NCBI GenBank assembly: GCA_946185345.1
Contig: CAMHJC010000010.1
Location: 1-38,642 of the forward strand
DNA from: an uncultured Clostridia bacterium
GTDB lineage: Bacteria; Bacillota; Clostridia; Oscillospirales; Acutalibacteraceae
Direction of reading: 5' to 3'
Length of the DNA: 38,642 nucleotides
The notes below the pieces were generated by a model. The model was not told the DNA's origin, did not search any database, and worked only from the letters and a program-made list of their open reading frames with translations. Positions within the stretch are counted from its first letter, which is position 1. Every line of letters starts with the position of its first letter. Shown piece by piece: positions 23,984 through 32,268 of the stretch. Both the position numbers and the translations under genes were made by a program.

Positions 23984-26860
23984 TCAATTATCCACTATGA
24001 CCGAGACATAGGCTATGTTGGAGTAAACCTGCCGGCCGTCGCCGTTGGTCACAACGCAGTAGACCCTCATGCCGTCGTACTTCATGATGGCATAGCCGTA
24101 TTCGGGAGGAGTTGAAGCGGCGGTCGCCCCGTCCCATTTCTTCCATTCGGTTTCGTTTTTGCCGCGGCAGTACCATTGGTAGGTCATGTTGCTTCCGTTG
24201 GCCTGCACGGAGAAGGACATATTCAGTCTGTCCTCATCATTGATATAGGAGTAGTTGCCAAGGTCGCTTGTGTAGAACAAGAGGTTTTCAGGCTGTTTCG
24301 TTATCCGAAAATCTCCTTCTTCGTATGGAAGTATGGTTACCTGAATCGTTTTGGAATCAAGCGTGTTGCCGTACATGTCGGTTATTTTGCAATAAATCTG
24401 CATGCCGTCCCATGTGTTATTGGAAAACGGCTCTATCGCTGCCGTTCTGTAATCCTTCCAAACCGACCAGCCGGAAGAGGTGGTTTTTTTATAATACCAC
24501 TGATAACTGAGGTTGGTTCCTTTGGCCGCAACGCTGATGGAGACTTTGCTGCCTGCCTTTGTACTCACATCGGATGGCTGAGAGGTAATGGTGATGGGAT
24601 GATCCGCAATCGTGATTCTGGCAATGTCCGAATAAAGCTCTTCGCCGTCGCCGTTGGTGATCACACAGTAAAACATCATGCCGTTCCACGTTGCGGTCGG
24701 CTGGCAGGTTGTTGAAGCGGTGTTGTGTCCGCTCCACACACTCCAGCCGGACTGACCGGGTTTGCTGCAATACCATTGGAAGGTCATGCCGGTGCCGTTT
24801 GCATCCACCGAGAAGGTAATCCTTCGACTGGACAGACAGGACTTTCCGAGGATAACACTCTGCGGCTGCTTCAGAATTCTAAAATCATTCCCGTCCGCAG
24901 GAAGGATCGTGATGGTTGCGGCGTTGGAGTAAATGCTGTTGTCGTTTGCGTCGGTGATCAAGCAGCGAACCTGCATGCCGTCCCATGAATTGTTGGCGGG
25001 AGGTGTGATGGCGGCGGTTTTGAATTCATACCAGATTGACCAGTCGGAAGCGCCTTTTTTTCTGTAATACCACTGGTAGCTCAGGTCGTCCCCTTCCGCG
25101 GCAACGCTCATGGTGACCCTGCGGTTGGCTTTGGTGCTGATATTCGACGGCTGGCGTGTGATAGTGATAACCTGCTTTACAATCGTGACAGTGGCCGAGG
25201 AAGAGTAAACGGTGTTGCCGTAGTAATCCCTGACCTGACAGCGGACGTTCATTCCGTTCCATGTGTCGTTGGCCGTGGCAGTGGTAGAGGAAGCCGTGTG
25301 ATTCTTCCAAAGACTCCATGAGGAGGCCCCTTTCTTTTTATAATACCACTGATAGCTCAGACTGTCGCCTTCCGCTTTTACCGCAAAGGTGACTTTGCCG
25401 CCCGAAACGGTGCTGACGTCCCGGGGCTGCGTTTTGACGGCCAGGGCCGTACGTTGAATCGTGACGGTGGCGGCGGATGAAGACAGTGTTTTTCCGTTGC
25501 TGTCTTGGATGACGCAGCAGACCTTCATTCCGTCCCATGTGTCATTGGCCTTGGCGGAAGTAGCGGCGGATGTGTGTCCTTTCCAGAGACTCCATGCGGA
25601 GGCGCCTTTTTTCTTGAAATACCATTGGTAGCTCAGGCCGGTGCCGCTTGCCGTTACCGAGAACGAACATATCTCGCCGGGGGCGGCCGTAACGTCTTTC
25701 GGTGATTCCACCAGCTCGGTCTTGCCGGTAATGGTCACGACAGCCGCATTGGAATCAATCTTTTCGCCGCTGCTGTCGGTCACGAGACAGCGAACCAGCA
25801 TGCCGCTCCATGAATCGTTTGCGGTGGCGGAAGTGGAGGCGGTGGTGTGGCCTTTCCAGAGACTCCATGAGGTGGCGCCCTTCTTTTTGTAATACCATTG
25901 ATACTTTACGCCGCTGCCCTGCGCCGTTACAGTGAATCTTACCACTGTGCCGGAATCGGCGGTTACGTTTCGCGGCTGAAGTACAATTTCGAGCACGTCT
26001 TTTAATCTGACGGATGCTGTCCTTGATGTGATGGAATGGCCGCTTCCGTCAGTGATGACGCAGTAAATCTCGGCTTTGTGGAACGAACGGTCAACCGCAA
26101 AGGTGATCTCCGAGGTGTTCATTTCCTTCCACCTTACGGCGGATGCATCGCCGGCTTTTCGGATGTACCATTTATAGGTGAGGTCTTTGCCGTAGGATTT
26201 GACGCTTAGGGAAGGCGTCTGCCCTGTGGCAGTGGTCAGGTCGTTCGGCTGGCTGTAAATTTCCAGTATGTCGCTGAGCGTAACGCTGACGGTTTTTGAT
26301 GTGAATGAATTGCCGTACGCATCGACAGCCGCGCAATACAGCTGAATGTGGTTCCATGTGGAATTAGTCTGCGCCCATGTCGTTGACTGGGTATGACCTT
26401 TCCAAAGCGTCCACGAAGGGCTGTTATTCTTTTTGAAATACCACTGATAGGTCACATCTTTGCCTTTCACCTCATAGGTAAAGGAAATGCTTTTGCCGGT
26501 TTCGGCGGTGACGGATTTGGGCTGTGTGACGACGCAGGGTTTGATTTTTACGCTGACGTCGTATGTTGCGGACTGTCCGCCGTAACTGACGGTGACCTTC
26601 TGGCTGCCGTCCTGTGTAAAGGTTTTGGGCGTGCAGGTCAGGCCTGAACTGACGTCAAGAGTGGTGCCATCGGATAATCTGGCACGTATGGAGAGTCCCG
26701 TGGTGCTGAGGGAATCCCCGACATAATATTCCGTCCTGACCGGCATACTCTTGATTTCGATTGAGAGCACGGAAGCGGCAGCATATGCCTTTGCGTACAC
26801 AAAGGACATCAGCACAGCGACCGTCAGTGCGAATACAGTTGATATGGCTTTCTTTTTCAT
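23984..26860 (-). CDS. Secreted protein with one Big_3 and nine Ig-like repeats
   Basis: The 958-residue protein has a signal peptide (MKKKAISTVFALTVAVLMS, cleavage probably after AYA). A Big_3-like domain (about 35-108) holds YYVGDSLSTTGLSIRA. Nine Ig-like repeats of about 90 residues follow, each starting near QPxxVT and containing YQWYxKKxG...W.W......T followed by a W/DGM.V.C.VxDxxG motif. No sortase motif, dockerin, transmembrane end or enzyme domain is visible, so it may be soluble or held by its partners. Start ATG 26860 has GAGGT six to seven bases upstream. It is a single-gene unit with a consensus promoter. Repeats 6-9 are more diverged than 3-5. Confidence 0.85.
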   Translation of the reverse strand: MKKKAISTVFALTVAVLMSFVYAKAYAAASVLSIEIKSMPVRTEYYVGDSLSTTGLSIRARLSDGTTLDVSSGLTCTPKTFTQDGSQKVTVSYGGQSATYDVSVKIKPCVVTQPKSVTAETGKSISFTYEVKGKDVTYQWYFKKNNSPSWTLWKGHTQSTTWAQTNSTWNHIQLYCAAVDAYGNSFTSKTVSVTLSDILEIYSQPNDLTTATGQTPSLSVKSYGKDLTYKWYIRKAGDASAVRWKEMNTSEITFAVDRSFHKAEIYCVITDGSGHSITSRTASVRLKDVLEIVLQPRNVTADSGTVVRFTVTAQGSGVKYQWYYKKKGATSWSLWKGHTTASTSATANDSWSGMLVRCLVTDSSGEKIDSNAAVVTITGKTELVESPKDVTAAPGEICSFSVTASGTGLSYQWYFKKKGASAWSLWKGHTSAATSAKANDTWDGMKVCCVIQDSNGKTLSSSAATVTIQRTALAVKTQPRDVSTVSGGKVTFAVKAEGDSLSYQWYYKKKGASSWSLWKNHTASSTTATANDTWNGMNVRCQVRDYYGNTVYSSSATVTIVKQVITITRQPSNISTKANRRVTMSVAAEGDDLSYQWYYRKKGASDWSIWYEFKTAAITPPANNSWDGMQVRCLITDANDNSIYSNAATITILPADGNDFRILKQPQSVILGKSCLSSRRITFSVDANGTGMTFQWYCSKPGQSGWSVWSGHNTASTTCQPTATWNGMMFYCVITNGDGEELYSDIARITIADHPITITSQPSDVSTKAGSKVSISVAAKGTNLSYQWYYKKTTSSGWSVWKDYRTAAIEPFSNNTWDGMQIYCKITDMYGNTLDSKTIQVTILPYEEGDFRITKQPENLLFYTSDLGNYSYINDEDRLNMSFSVQANGSNMTYQWYCRGKNETEWKKWDGATAASTPPEYGYAIMKYDGMRVYCVVTNGDGRQVYSNIAYVSVIVDN

Positions 26861-26956
26861 TAAAATACCTCGCTTTCGCCACGGAATAGATGATTTACCG
26901 ATTCAATGAATGTCTGATAATCTGCCATACGGTCGTATTTTCTTTATCATGGCTTT

Positions 26957-26985
26957 ATTATATTCGTTCAGAGCTGAATTGTCAA
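26957..26985 (-). promoter_or_regulatory. Consensus promoter of the Ig-repeat protein gene
   Basis: Minus strand: TTGACA (26985-26980), 17-base spacer, TATAAT (26962-26957). The leader is about 90 bases; nothing else was recognised between 26861 and 27078. Confidence 0.85.
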
Positions 26986-27078
26986 ATTATTTTTCAAAAT
27001 TCCATCACACGGACAGTCCGGATAAGGCGTATCGAATAAAAAAATTTATTGTTTTAAAGAATTAAAGTACTAAATATA

Positions 27079-27107
27079 TTGACAAATTGTTAATGCTTCA
27101 ATATAAT
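27079..27107 (+). promoter_or_regulatory. Consensus promoter of putP
   Basis: TTGACA 27079-27084, 17-base spacer, TATAAT 27102-27107. It overlaps the ATG at 27106, excluding that codon as the putP start. The leader has a hairpin TGCCCT/AGGGCA (27153-27158 with 27162-27167). Confidence 0.85.
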
Positions 27108-27189
27108 GGATAGGTACCTCGTTCGCAACAGGCTGCGGACAACCATATTATTTGCCCTGAAAGGGCAGGAAAGGATTGATTTAAGTTTG

Positions 27190-28887
27190 ATGACCAAAGA
27201 AACAATCGAACTTAGCGCTATCGCTATTTACTTTGTGCTTGTCATAGGAATAGGTATATTCTTCTTTGTCAAGTCAAAAAAGAGCGAGAGCGAAAAGGAG
27301 TATTTCCTGGGCGGAAGAAACATGAACGGTCTTGTGGCCGCTCTGAGCGCAGGAGCCTCCGACATGAGCGCTTGGGTGCTCATGGGTCTGCCGGGTTCCA
27401 TCTATCTGGCAGGCGTCGGCAAGGTGTGGATCGCAGTCGGTCTGCTTGCCGGAACTATCAGCGCATGGATATTTGTTGCGCCTAAACTGCGCAGATTTTC
27501 CATCAGAGCGAATGATTCCATTACCATTCCTCAGTTCCTTACCAACCGTTTTCTGACCAGGAACAAGGCGCTCCAGATTATCTCGGCCATTGTGTTTGTG
27601 ATCGTCTACTGCGTGTATTCCGCATCCAGCATCGTCGCCTGCGGCGATCTCTTCAAGACGGTTCTCAATGTTGACCCGAAGATTTCAATGATAGTGGCCA
27701 CGGTTATTATCGTGCTCTACACCTTCCTCGGAGGATTCAACGCCGTATGCTGGACCGACTTCTTCCAGGGACTGCTTATGCTGGGCGCATTGATGCTCTG
27801 CCCGATTATTGCTCTTTTCGCGGTCAAGACAGGCAGCCATGAGATTCTCAGCGGCGCCGCTCTTCCCGAGAATTATTACAATGTCCTGTCGAGCGGTTCC
27901 TTTGATTGGGCAAGCATTGCCGACATACTGACCGGCTTCGGCTGGGGACTTGGCTATTTCGGCATGCCTCACATCATCGTGAGATTCATTGCCATCAAGT
28001 CCGAGAAGGATATGAAAAAGTCCCAGATCGTCGGAAGCTGCTGGACGGCCATTATTCTCACCATGTCCGCCATTGTCGACCTTTTCGGCAGATATCTGTT
28101 TGCCGATTCACTCACCGAAAACAAGAGCCTTGTTTTCGTCAACATGGTCAGAACATTTTTCCCGGCATTTATTTCAGGAATACTGCTTTCCGCTATTATC
28201 GCCGCTGCCATGAGCACTGCCGATTCGCAGCTGCTCGCCTCCTCGTCGGCATTTTCTTCCGACGTCTACAAGGCGGTTATCCGCAAGAAGGCTTCCAACA
28301 AGGAAATGATGTGGGCCGGCAGAATCGTGGTCGTCATTATCGCGGTTGTCGCCTTCTTTATCGCCACCAATCCGAGCTGCAAGGGCATTATGGAACTGGT
28401 GGAATGTGCCTGGGGATTCTTTGGCGCCTCCTTTGGCCCGGTCATTCTTCTGGCGCTTTACTGGAAGAGATTTACCTATTCCGGCGCTGTGGCAGGCATT
28501 GTCACCGGTTTTGCCGCGGATATGGTGTGGTATTCACTCTTTACCGGAGATTCCGGCATATTCAAGGTGGGTCTTTTCAACACCGGTATTTACGAGATCA
28601 TTCCCGGATTCTTCTGCGGCCTGATTGCCGCTGTGCTGGTTTCCCTCATCAGCAAGAAGCCTTCTGATGAAGTGCTTGCGCTCTTTGAGCTTGCCAAGCA
28701 GCCCATTGATGCCGCCGCTGTCGAAGAAGTTTCCTCGGAAGAAGAAGTTTCTTCCGAAGAAGAAGTTTCCTCCGAAGAAGAAGTTTCTTCCGAAGAAGAA
28801 GCCGCCGCTGCCGAAGAAGAAGCTGCCGCTGTCAAAGAAGAAGCTGCTGCTGCCGAAGAAGAAGCTGCTGAATCTGACGCAGAGTAG
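27190..28887 (+). CDS. putP: Sodium/proline symporter PutP with acidic C-terminal extension
   Basis: PutP takes up proline with Na+ (SSS family). The N-terminus has YFLGGRNMNGLVAALSAGASDMSAWVLMGLPG in segments typical of PutP; here YFLGGR is at about 38-43 and SAGASDMSAW at about 53-62. About 12 to 13 membrane segments follow to near residue 500. The start ATG 27190 is used because the promoter -10 overlaps ATG 27106; TTG 27187 is an alternative. The tail of about 55 residues is unusual: four VSSEEE repeats and then Ala/Glu-rich blocks. Proline as the substrate is inferred from high similarity to the conserved PutP motifs. Confidence 0.88.
   Translation: MTKETIELSAIAIYFVLVIGIGIFFFVKSKKSESEKEYFLGGRNMNGLVAALSAGASDMSAWVLMGLPGSIYLAGVGKVWIAVGLLAGTISAWIFVAPKLRRFSIRANDSITIPQFLTNRFLTRNKALQIISAIVFVIVYCVYSASSIVACGDLFKTVLNVDPKISMIVATVIIVLYTFLGGFNAVCWTDFFQGLLMLGALMLCPIIALFAVKTGSHEILSGAALPENYYNVLSSGSFDWASIADILTGFGWGLGYFGMPHIIVRFIAIKSEKDMKKSQIVGSCWTAIILTMSAIVDLFGRYLFADSLTENKSLVFVNMVRTFFPAFISGILLSAIIAAAMSTADSQLLASSSAFSSDVYKAVIRKKASNKEMMWAGRIVVVIIAVVAFFIATNPSCKGIMELVECAWGFFGASFGPVILLALYWKRFTYSGAVAGIVTGFAADMVWYSLFTGDSGIFKVGLFNTGIYEIIPGFFCGLIAAVLVSLISKKPSDEVLALFELAKQPIDAAAVEEVSSEEEVSSEEEVSSEEEVSSEEEAAAAEEEAAAVKEEAAAAEEEAAESDAE
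28729..28800 (+). repeat. 18-bp tandem repeats in the putP tail
   Basis: Four units beginning GTTTCNTCNGAAGAAGAA encode VSSEEE x4. The units differ only at silent positions. The repeated Glu/Ser tail is followed by EEEAA-type blocks. Confidence 0.9.
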
Positions 28888-28903
28888 TTGAGTAGATGTT
28901 AAA

Positions 28904-28953
28904 AAAAGAGCCTTTCCCCCATAAGCTGCCGCTTGATGTGGAAAGGCTCTTTT
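28904..28953. terminator. Bidirectional terminator between putP and the GDPD gene
   Basis: AAAAGAGCCTTTCC (28904-28917) pairs with GGAAAGGCTCTTTT (28940-28953), 14 bp perfect, with A/T tracts on both sides. Confidence 0.85.
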
Positions 28954-28957
28954 ATTG

Positions 28958-29953
28958 TTATTCGAATAACCTGCGAAAAAAAATAATGATTCTGTCCAGC
29001 AGCGAAAGAGTGCTTTCGTCAGGCTCAGTTACGGGTGGTTCCTCCGTCACGTCCGGCTCCGTTTCTTTGTCATTCTCCGGTTCGTGGGATTCAGCAGCCT
29101 TTTTAGTAGGCTGAGACAGCGGCGCAAGGGTATTTGTTGTGATTGCCGTCACGCCAAGAGACCTGAACCGATTTGCCATGGCAACATCGTCCACAGTCCA
29201 TACCATTGATTTCAGTCCGGATTCATGCAGTATGTCAATCATGCTTCCGGAATTCGATATGTAAAAATCAATGCCGTCAATTCGGTTCTCAGTGCAAAAA
29301 GAAATATCTTCCATGGAAAATTTCCTTGTTACAAGATATAACTTGATATCGGGTAAAATATTTCTCAATGCAAGCAGTATGTTTTTATTGAAGCTGATGA
29401 CGATAAATCTCTCTTTTTCCTCACGAAAGGCAAGAATATCGGCAAGACTTTCTATTGACGCTACATTTACGTCGCATTTTATCTCCATAACCGCATACAT
29501 TTCATATTCCTTGCAGATATCCAGATAATCTTTTAGAAGAGGGATCTTTTCATCAGGAAACTGATCCAGTCCGTTGCCTGCGTCAACGGTATACTCCAGA
29601 ATATCGGAATAATTCATTTCGGCAGCGCAGCCTTCGCCGTCTGTCGTGCGATTGATTCTGTCATCGCGAAGGATAATCCACTCGCCGTCAGCGGTCTGTC
29701 TTATGTCACACTCTGCACCCCAGAATCCGTACATGCCTGCCAGTCGGAATGCCGCCAGCGTGTTTTCGGGAGCGGCGGAAGAATACCCTTTATGGGCGAT
29801 CATAGAGACTCCTTCTTCGGCGGACTCTCTGGAACCCGCATATGCGGAGGACATTTCGTCAGCATTACCGGCTGCGAAGGTTCTCACAGGCATATAAGAT
29901 ATGATCAGGAAAAGAAGCAGCGCACAAACGGCCTTTTTCCGATTGACTGTCAT
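28958..29953 (-). CDS. GDPD-family protein (glycerophosphodiester phosphodiesterase fold), altered active site
   Basis: The 331-residue protein has a signal peptide or N-terminal anchor (residues about 7-28), then the GDPD barrel with IAHKGYSSAAPENTLAAF (52-69) and metal ligands E81 and D83 (GAECDIRQ). The usual HRG is HKG here. The second catalytic His expected before DD..xRTT is Arg96 (LRDDRINRTTDG). E. coli-type enzymes need both His residues, so activity may be reduced or changed. The rest (EIKCDVN, WTVDDVAMANRF) keeps the family fold. The end is Pro/Glu-rich and closes with IIIFFRRLFE, perhaps a membrane-binding helix. Start is ATG 29953, with GGAG nine bases upstream. Confidence 0.85.
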   Translation of the reverse strand: MTVNRKKAVCALLLFLIISYMPVRTFAAGNADEMSSAYAGSRESAEEGVSMIAHKGYSSAAPENTLAAFRLAGMYGFWGAECDIRQTADGEWIILRDDRINRTTDGEGCAAEMNYSDILEYTVDAGNGLDQFPDEKIPLLKDYLDICKEYEMYAVMEIKCDVNVASIESLADILAFREEKERFIVISFNKNILLALRNILPDIKLYLVTRKFSMEDISFCTENRIDGIDFYISNSGSMIDILHESGLKSMVWTVDDVAMANRFRSLGVTAITTNTLAPLSQPTKKAAESHEPENDKETEPDVTEEPPVTEPDESTLSLLDRIIIFFRRLFE

Positions 29954-30035
29954 AATTACACACTCCATCATTGTTTACTGTACCGTCGTACCTTTGGTAT
30001 TTTTAAAAATTGAGAGGGAAATATAAAACGCTTTC

Positions 30036-30064
30036 ATTGTATCAAATATGATAGTATTTGTCAA
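30036..30064 (-). promoter_or_regulatory. Promoter of the GDPD gene
   Basis: Minus strand: TTGACA (30064-30059), 17-base spacer, TACAAT (30041-30036). Confidence 0.75.
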
Positions 30065-30176
30065 TGAAATTCATGATATTGAGCAGGGCAATGGCATGAA
30101 ATCAAAAAACGCTGTCAAGGCTCGCTTTTGATTTGACTGCAAACCTAAAGAATTGCTTAAGATTGCATCGGAGGCA

Positions 30177-30204
30177 TTGATTGCCCAAAGAAATGTGATA
30201 AAAT
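30177..30204 (+). promoter_or_regulatory. Probable promoter of the Cys-rich gene pair
   Basis: TTGATT 30177-30182, 16-base spacer, extended -10 TGATAAAAT ending at 30204, 34 bases before the start codon. Between 30065 and 30176 I see nothing else beyond a weak inverted repeat (ATCAAAA/TTTTGAT). Confidence 0.55.
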
Positions 30205-30238
30205 ATGGTTATCATTTCAGGCGAAAGGAGCAGTGAAC

Positions 30239-30685
30239 TTGTCAAAGACAAAGGTCATGGAGCTGGTCATGCCGGATTTCTGCCTATCCAAGTACATCAG
30301 CGTGCCGTACACCGAAGAAATGCCAGATCTGCGGACGGCCGCCGAACGGCTCAGCAGTCAGTTCAATGGTTATGCGGCATTTGACATGTTGGACGATCCG
30401 TTTTGCGTCAGGGAAAACCAGCGCAGGGTATATATTAAGGTATCGCACATCGCCGAGATCACCGAATCGGAACGTGAGCTTATGACACGTGAGGAATATG
30501 CGCAGACCCTCAGACGCACGATACTTGAAAAATGCATCAACTGCCGGCGGTTTGTCAGCGAGGAGGACTGCATAAACGGCTATTGCGGCAGGATTACTCA
30601 ACATCAATTTGACCGTGACAAAATCGGCATGTGCAGAAAATTCAAACCAAAAGGAGAACAAAACAATGAAGGTACTGGAAATTGA
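30239..30685 (+). CDS. Cys-rich protein of unknown function, paralogue A
   Basis: The 148-residue product (start TTG 30239, with AAAGGAG eight bases upstream; GTG 30233 is too close to the ribosome site) has no signal or membrane segment. The N-part is acidic and mixed. The C-terminal segment reads KCINCRRFVSEEDC...CGRITQHQFDRDK...CRKF, with five Cys in a spacing that would suit a zinc or iron-sulphur site. A REEYxxxLRR element lies just before. The next gene has the same arrangement. Function unknown. Confidence 0.75.
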   Translation: MSKTKVMELVMPDFCLSKYISVPYTEEMPDLRTAAERLSSQFNGYAAFDMLDDPFCVRENQRRVYIKVSHIAEITESERELMTREEYAQTLRRTILEKCINCRRFVSEEDCINGYCGRITQHQFDRDKIGMCRKFKPKGEQNNEGTGN

Positions 30686-31046
30686 CTACGACATATGTAT
30701 TTATCCGGAAGGAGTAAGCACGCCGGAAGATTTCGGGGCGTACCTGCAGGCCCATTCCGGCAGGTTCATTGAAATGCGTTATTTCCGAAGCGACAACTGC
30801 ATTGATCCGTATTATATCGAGGAAGAAACCGGGAGCAAATTCATCAATCCGGCCATGGTGAGCGTATTCAAAGAGAGTGAAGTGACGGTGCTTTCCCGTG
30901 AGGAATACGACAGGAGACTTGCCGAAACGGAAAAGAAGAAGTGCGCAGGGTGCGCCAATTATCACCTGAACGGCGGCGAATGTGAGGAAAACATACGGGG
31001 CAATCTCTGTCTTGACGGCAAATGCTGGAATTTTGAGAGATCATAG
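30666..31046 (+). CDS. Cys-rich protein of unknown function, paralogue B
   Basis: The 126-residue product starts at ATG 30666, with AAGGAG at 30652-30657 inside the previous gene; the two ORFs overlap by 20 bases. Its C-terminus KCAGCANYHLNGGEC..NLCLDGKCWNF and the preceding LSREEYDRRLAE parallel the first gene's MTREEYAQTLRR...KCINCRRF...CRKF. The N-parts share little, so this is a diverged tandem duplication with conserved tail. Soluble, no known domain. Confidence 0.75.
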   Translation: MKVLEIDYDICIYPEGVSTPEDFGAYLQAHSGRFIEMRYFRSDNCIDPYYIEEETGSKFINPAMVSVFKESEVTVLSREEYDRRLAETEKKKCAGCANYHLNGGECEENIRGNLCLDGKCWNFERS

Positions 31047-31078
31047 ACACATGCTCCATATTTTTTTGCAAAAAAGTA

Positions 31079-31108
31079 TTGACAACACCGCCGCATTAAT
31101 GCTATAAT
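31079..31108 (+). promoter_or_regulatory. Promoter of the rplU-prp-rpmA operon
   Basis: TTGACA 31079-31084, 18-base spacer, TATAAT 31103-31108. Confidence 0.85.
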
Positions 31109-31114
31109 CATAAG

Positions 31115-31210
31115 GCCGCTTGTTGCGGGCTTTTTTAAGTCTGGTTTTTTAAAGGAAAACCTCCGCCCGTCAGCAGCGAGTCTATTGTATAAGGCAGGTG
31201 CCGTAAAATT
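31115..31210 (+). ncRNA. Candidate L21 leader (autoregulatory 5' UTR of rplU)
   Basis: The roughly 95-base leader has GCGGGC (31125-31130), which can pair with GCCCGT (31165-31170), enclosing GGTTTT/AAAACC (31143-31148 with 31156-31161). Structured leaders that bind L21 are known upstream of rplU in Firmicutes. I recognise the position and general shape, not a sequence consensus. Confidence 0.45.
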
Positions 31211-31516
31211 ATGTACGCAGTTATCGAAACAGGCGGAAAGCAGTTCAAGGTTGAGCAGGGCGACGAAATCTATGCAGAGCTTCTCAATGCAGACGCAGAC
31301 GATGTTGTAGAGCTCAAGGTGATCGCTCTCGGCGGTGAGGATGGAATCAGGGTTGGCAGCGATGTCGCCGGCGCAAAGGTTCTGGCTAAGGTTGTCAAGA
31401 ACGGTAAGGCAAAGAAGATCACGGTCTTTACTTACAAGCCCAAGAAGAGCTCTTCCCGCAAAATGGGTCACAGACAGCCCTACACCAAGCTCGCTATCAC
31501 TGACATCATTGCGTAA
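31211..31516 (+). CDS. rplU: 50S ribosomal protein L21
   Basis: The 101-residue product begins [18 protein letters not shown] and contains [20 protein letters not shown], the rRNA-binding basic region, both standard for L21. It is first in the rplU-prp-rpmA operon and is followed by prp after eight bases. Confidence 0.97.
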   Translation: MYAVIETGGKQFKVEQGDEIYAELLNADADDVVELKVIALGGEDGIRVGSDVAGAKVLAKVVKNGKAKKITVFTYKPKKSSSRKMGHRQPYTKLAITDIIA

Positions 31517-31524
31517 TTTCCGCT

Positions 31525-31851
31525 GTGGTCAGAGTAGAGCTTTATTCCGCACCGGAGTCGGATGATTCTCCTGCGGGATTCAGGGTGAGCGGCCATACCG
31601 GCGTCAGAGGTGAATCCATCGTTTGCGCAGCGGTTTCTTCGGCCTGTTATATGGCGGCCAACACCATTACCGAGATATTGCACATTGATGCGGATATTTC
31701 GGTGTCCGACGGATACATGAGCGTCATCGTGAGCGGTGACGACATTCCAAAGGCCAATGCGATACTTGCCGGTCTGCGGCTTCACATGGAGCAGCTTGCC
31801 CAGCAGTATCCGGATCAGATTAAATTGAAATTTTCGGAGGTGCATCAGTAA
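31525..31851 (+). CDS. prp: Ribosomal-processing cysteine protease Prp
   Basis: Prp cuts the N-terminal extension of L27. The 108-residue protein carries the family site [20 protein letters not shown] with catalytic H24 and C34. Position between rplU and rpmA is the conserved one. The start is GTG 31525; its stop overlaps the rpmA ATG by one base. It acts on the neighbouring rpmA product (see L27). Confidence 0.95.
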   Translation: MVRVELYSAPESDDSPAGFRVSGHTGVRGESIVCAAVSSACYMAANTITEILHIDADISVSDGYMSVIVSGDDIPKANAILAGLRLHMEQLAQQYPDQIKLKFSEVHQ

Positions 31852-32135
31852 TGCTGAAGGTAAATATACAGCTTTTCGCTCATAAAAAAGGTATGGGCTC
31901 CACCAAGAACGGCAGAGATTCGGAATCCAAGCGTCTTGGCGTCAAGAGAGGCGACGGTCAGTTTGTCCTCGCGGGCAACGTTCTTGTCCGTCAGAGAGGC
32001 ACAAAGATCCATCCCGGCACAAACGTAGGCAAGGGCGGCGACGATACTCTCTTTGCTACATGTGACGGTATTCTTCGCTTCGAGAGACTCGGCAGAGACC
32101 GCAAAAAGGCTTCTGTCTATCCCGTAGAGCAGTAA
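31851..32135 (+). CDS. rpmA: 50S ribosomal protein L27 with cleavable N-terminal extension
   Basis: The 94-residue protein starts [19 protein letters not shown]. The Firmicutes L27 pre-sequence MLKxNIQLFA is removed by Prp, leaving the mature protein beginning at HKKGMGS, whose N-terminus reaches the peptidyl-transferase centre. The rest ([21 protein letters not shown]) is standard. The start overlaps the prp stop by one base. Confidence 0.97.
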   Translation: MLKVNIQLFAHKKGMGSTKNGRDSESKRLGVKRGDGQFVLAGNVLVRQRGTKIHPGTNVGKGGDDTLFATCDGILRFERLGRDRKKASVYPVEQ

Positions 32136-32205
32136 TCTAATAGTCGGGCTGATTTTTTTCGGTCGGACGGATTTTGTAAGCGTGTAATCATATCAACATT
32201 CAAAC

Positions 32206-32244
32206 AAAAACCCGGGACCATTTTTGCAGTCTCGGGTTTTTGAA
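32206..32244 (+). terminator. Terminator of the rplU-prp-rpmA operon
   Basis: AAAAACCCGGGAC (32206-32218) pairs with GTCTCGGGTTTTT (32229-32241), 13 bp with one G-U. It lies 70 bases after rpmA and just before the next gene. Confidence 0.8.
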
Positions 32245-32268
32245 CTTTCTTTCAAGGGGGAAATTCAA

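Noticed and set aside
27106-27189. N-terminal extension of PutP from ATG 27106
   Set aside because: The codon lies within the promoter -10 box, so it would not be in the transcript, and the extra residues do not match PutP.
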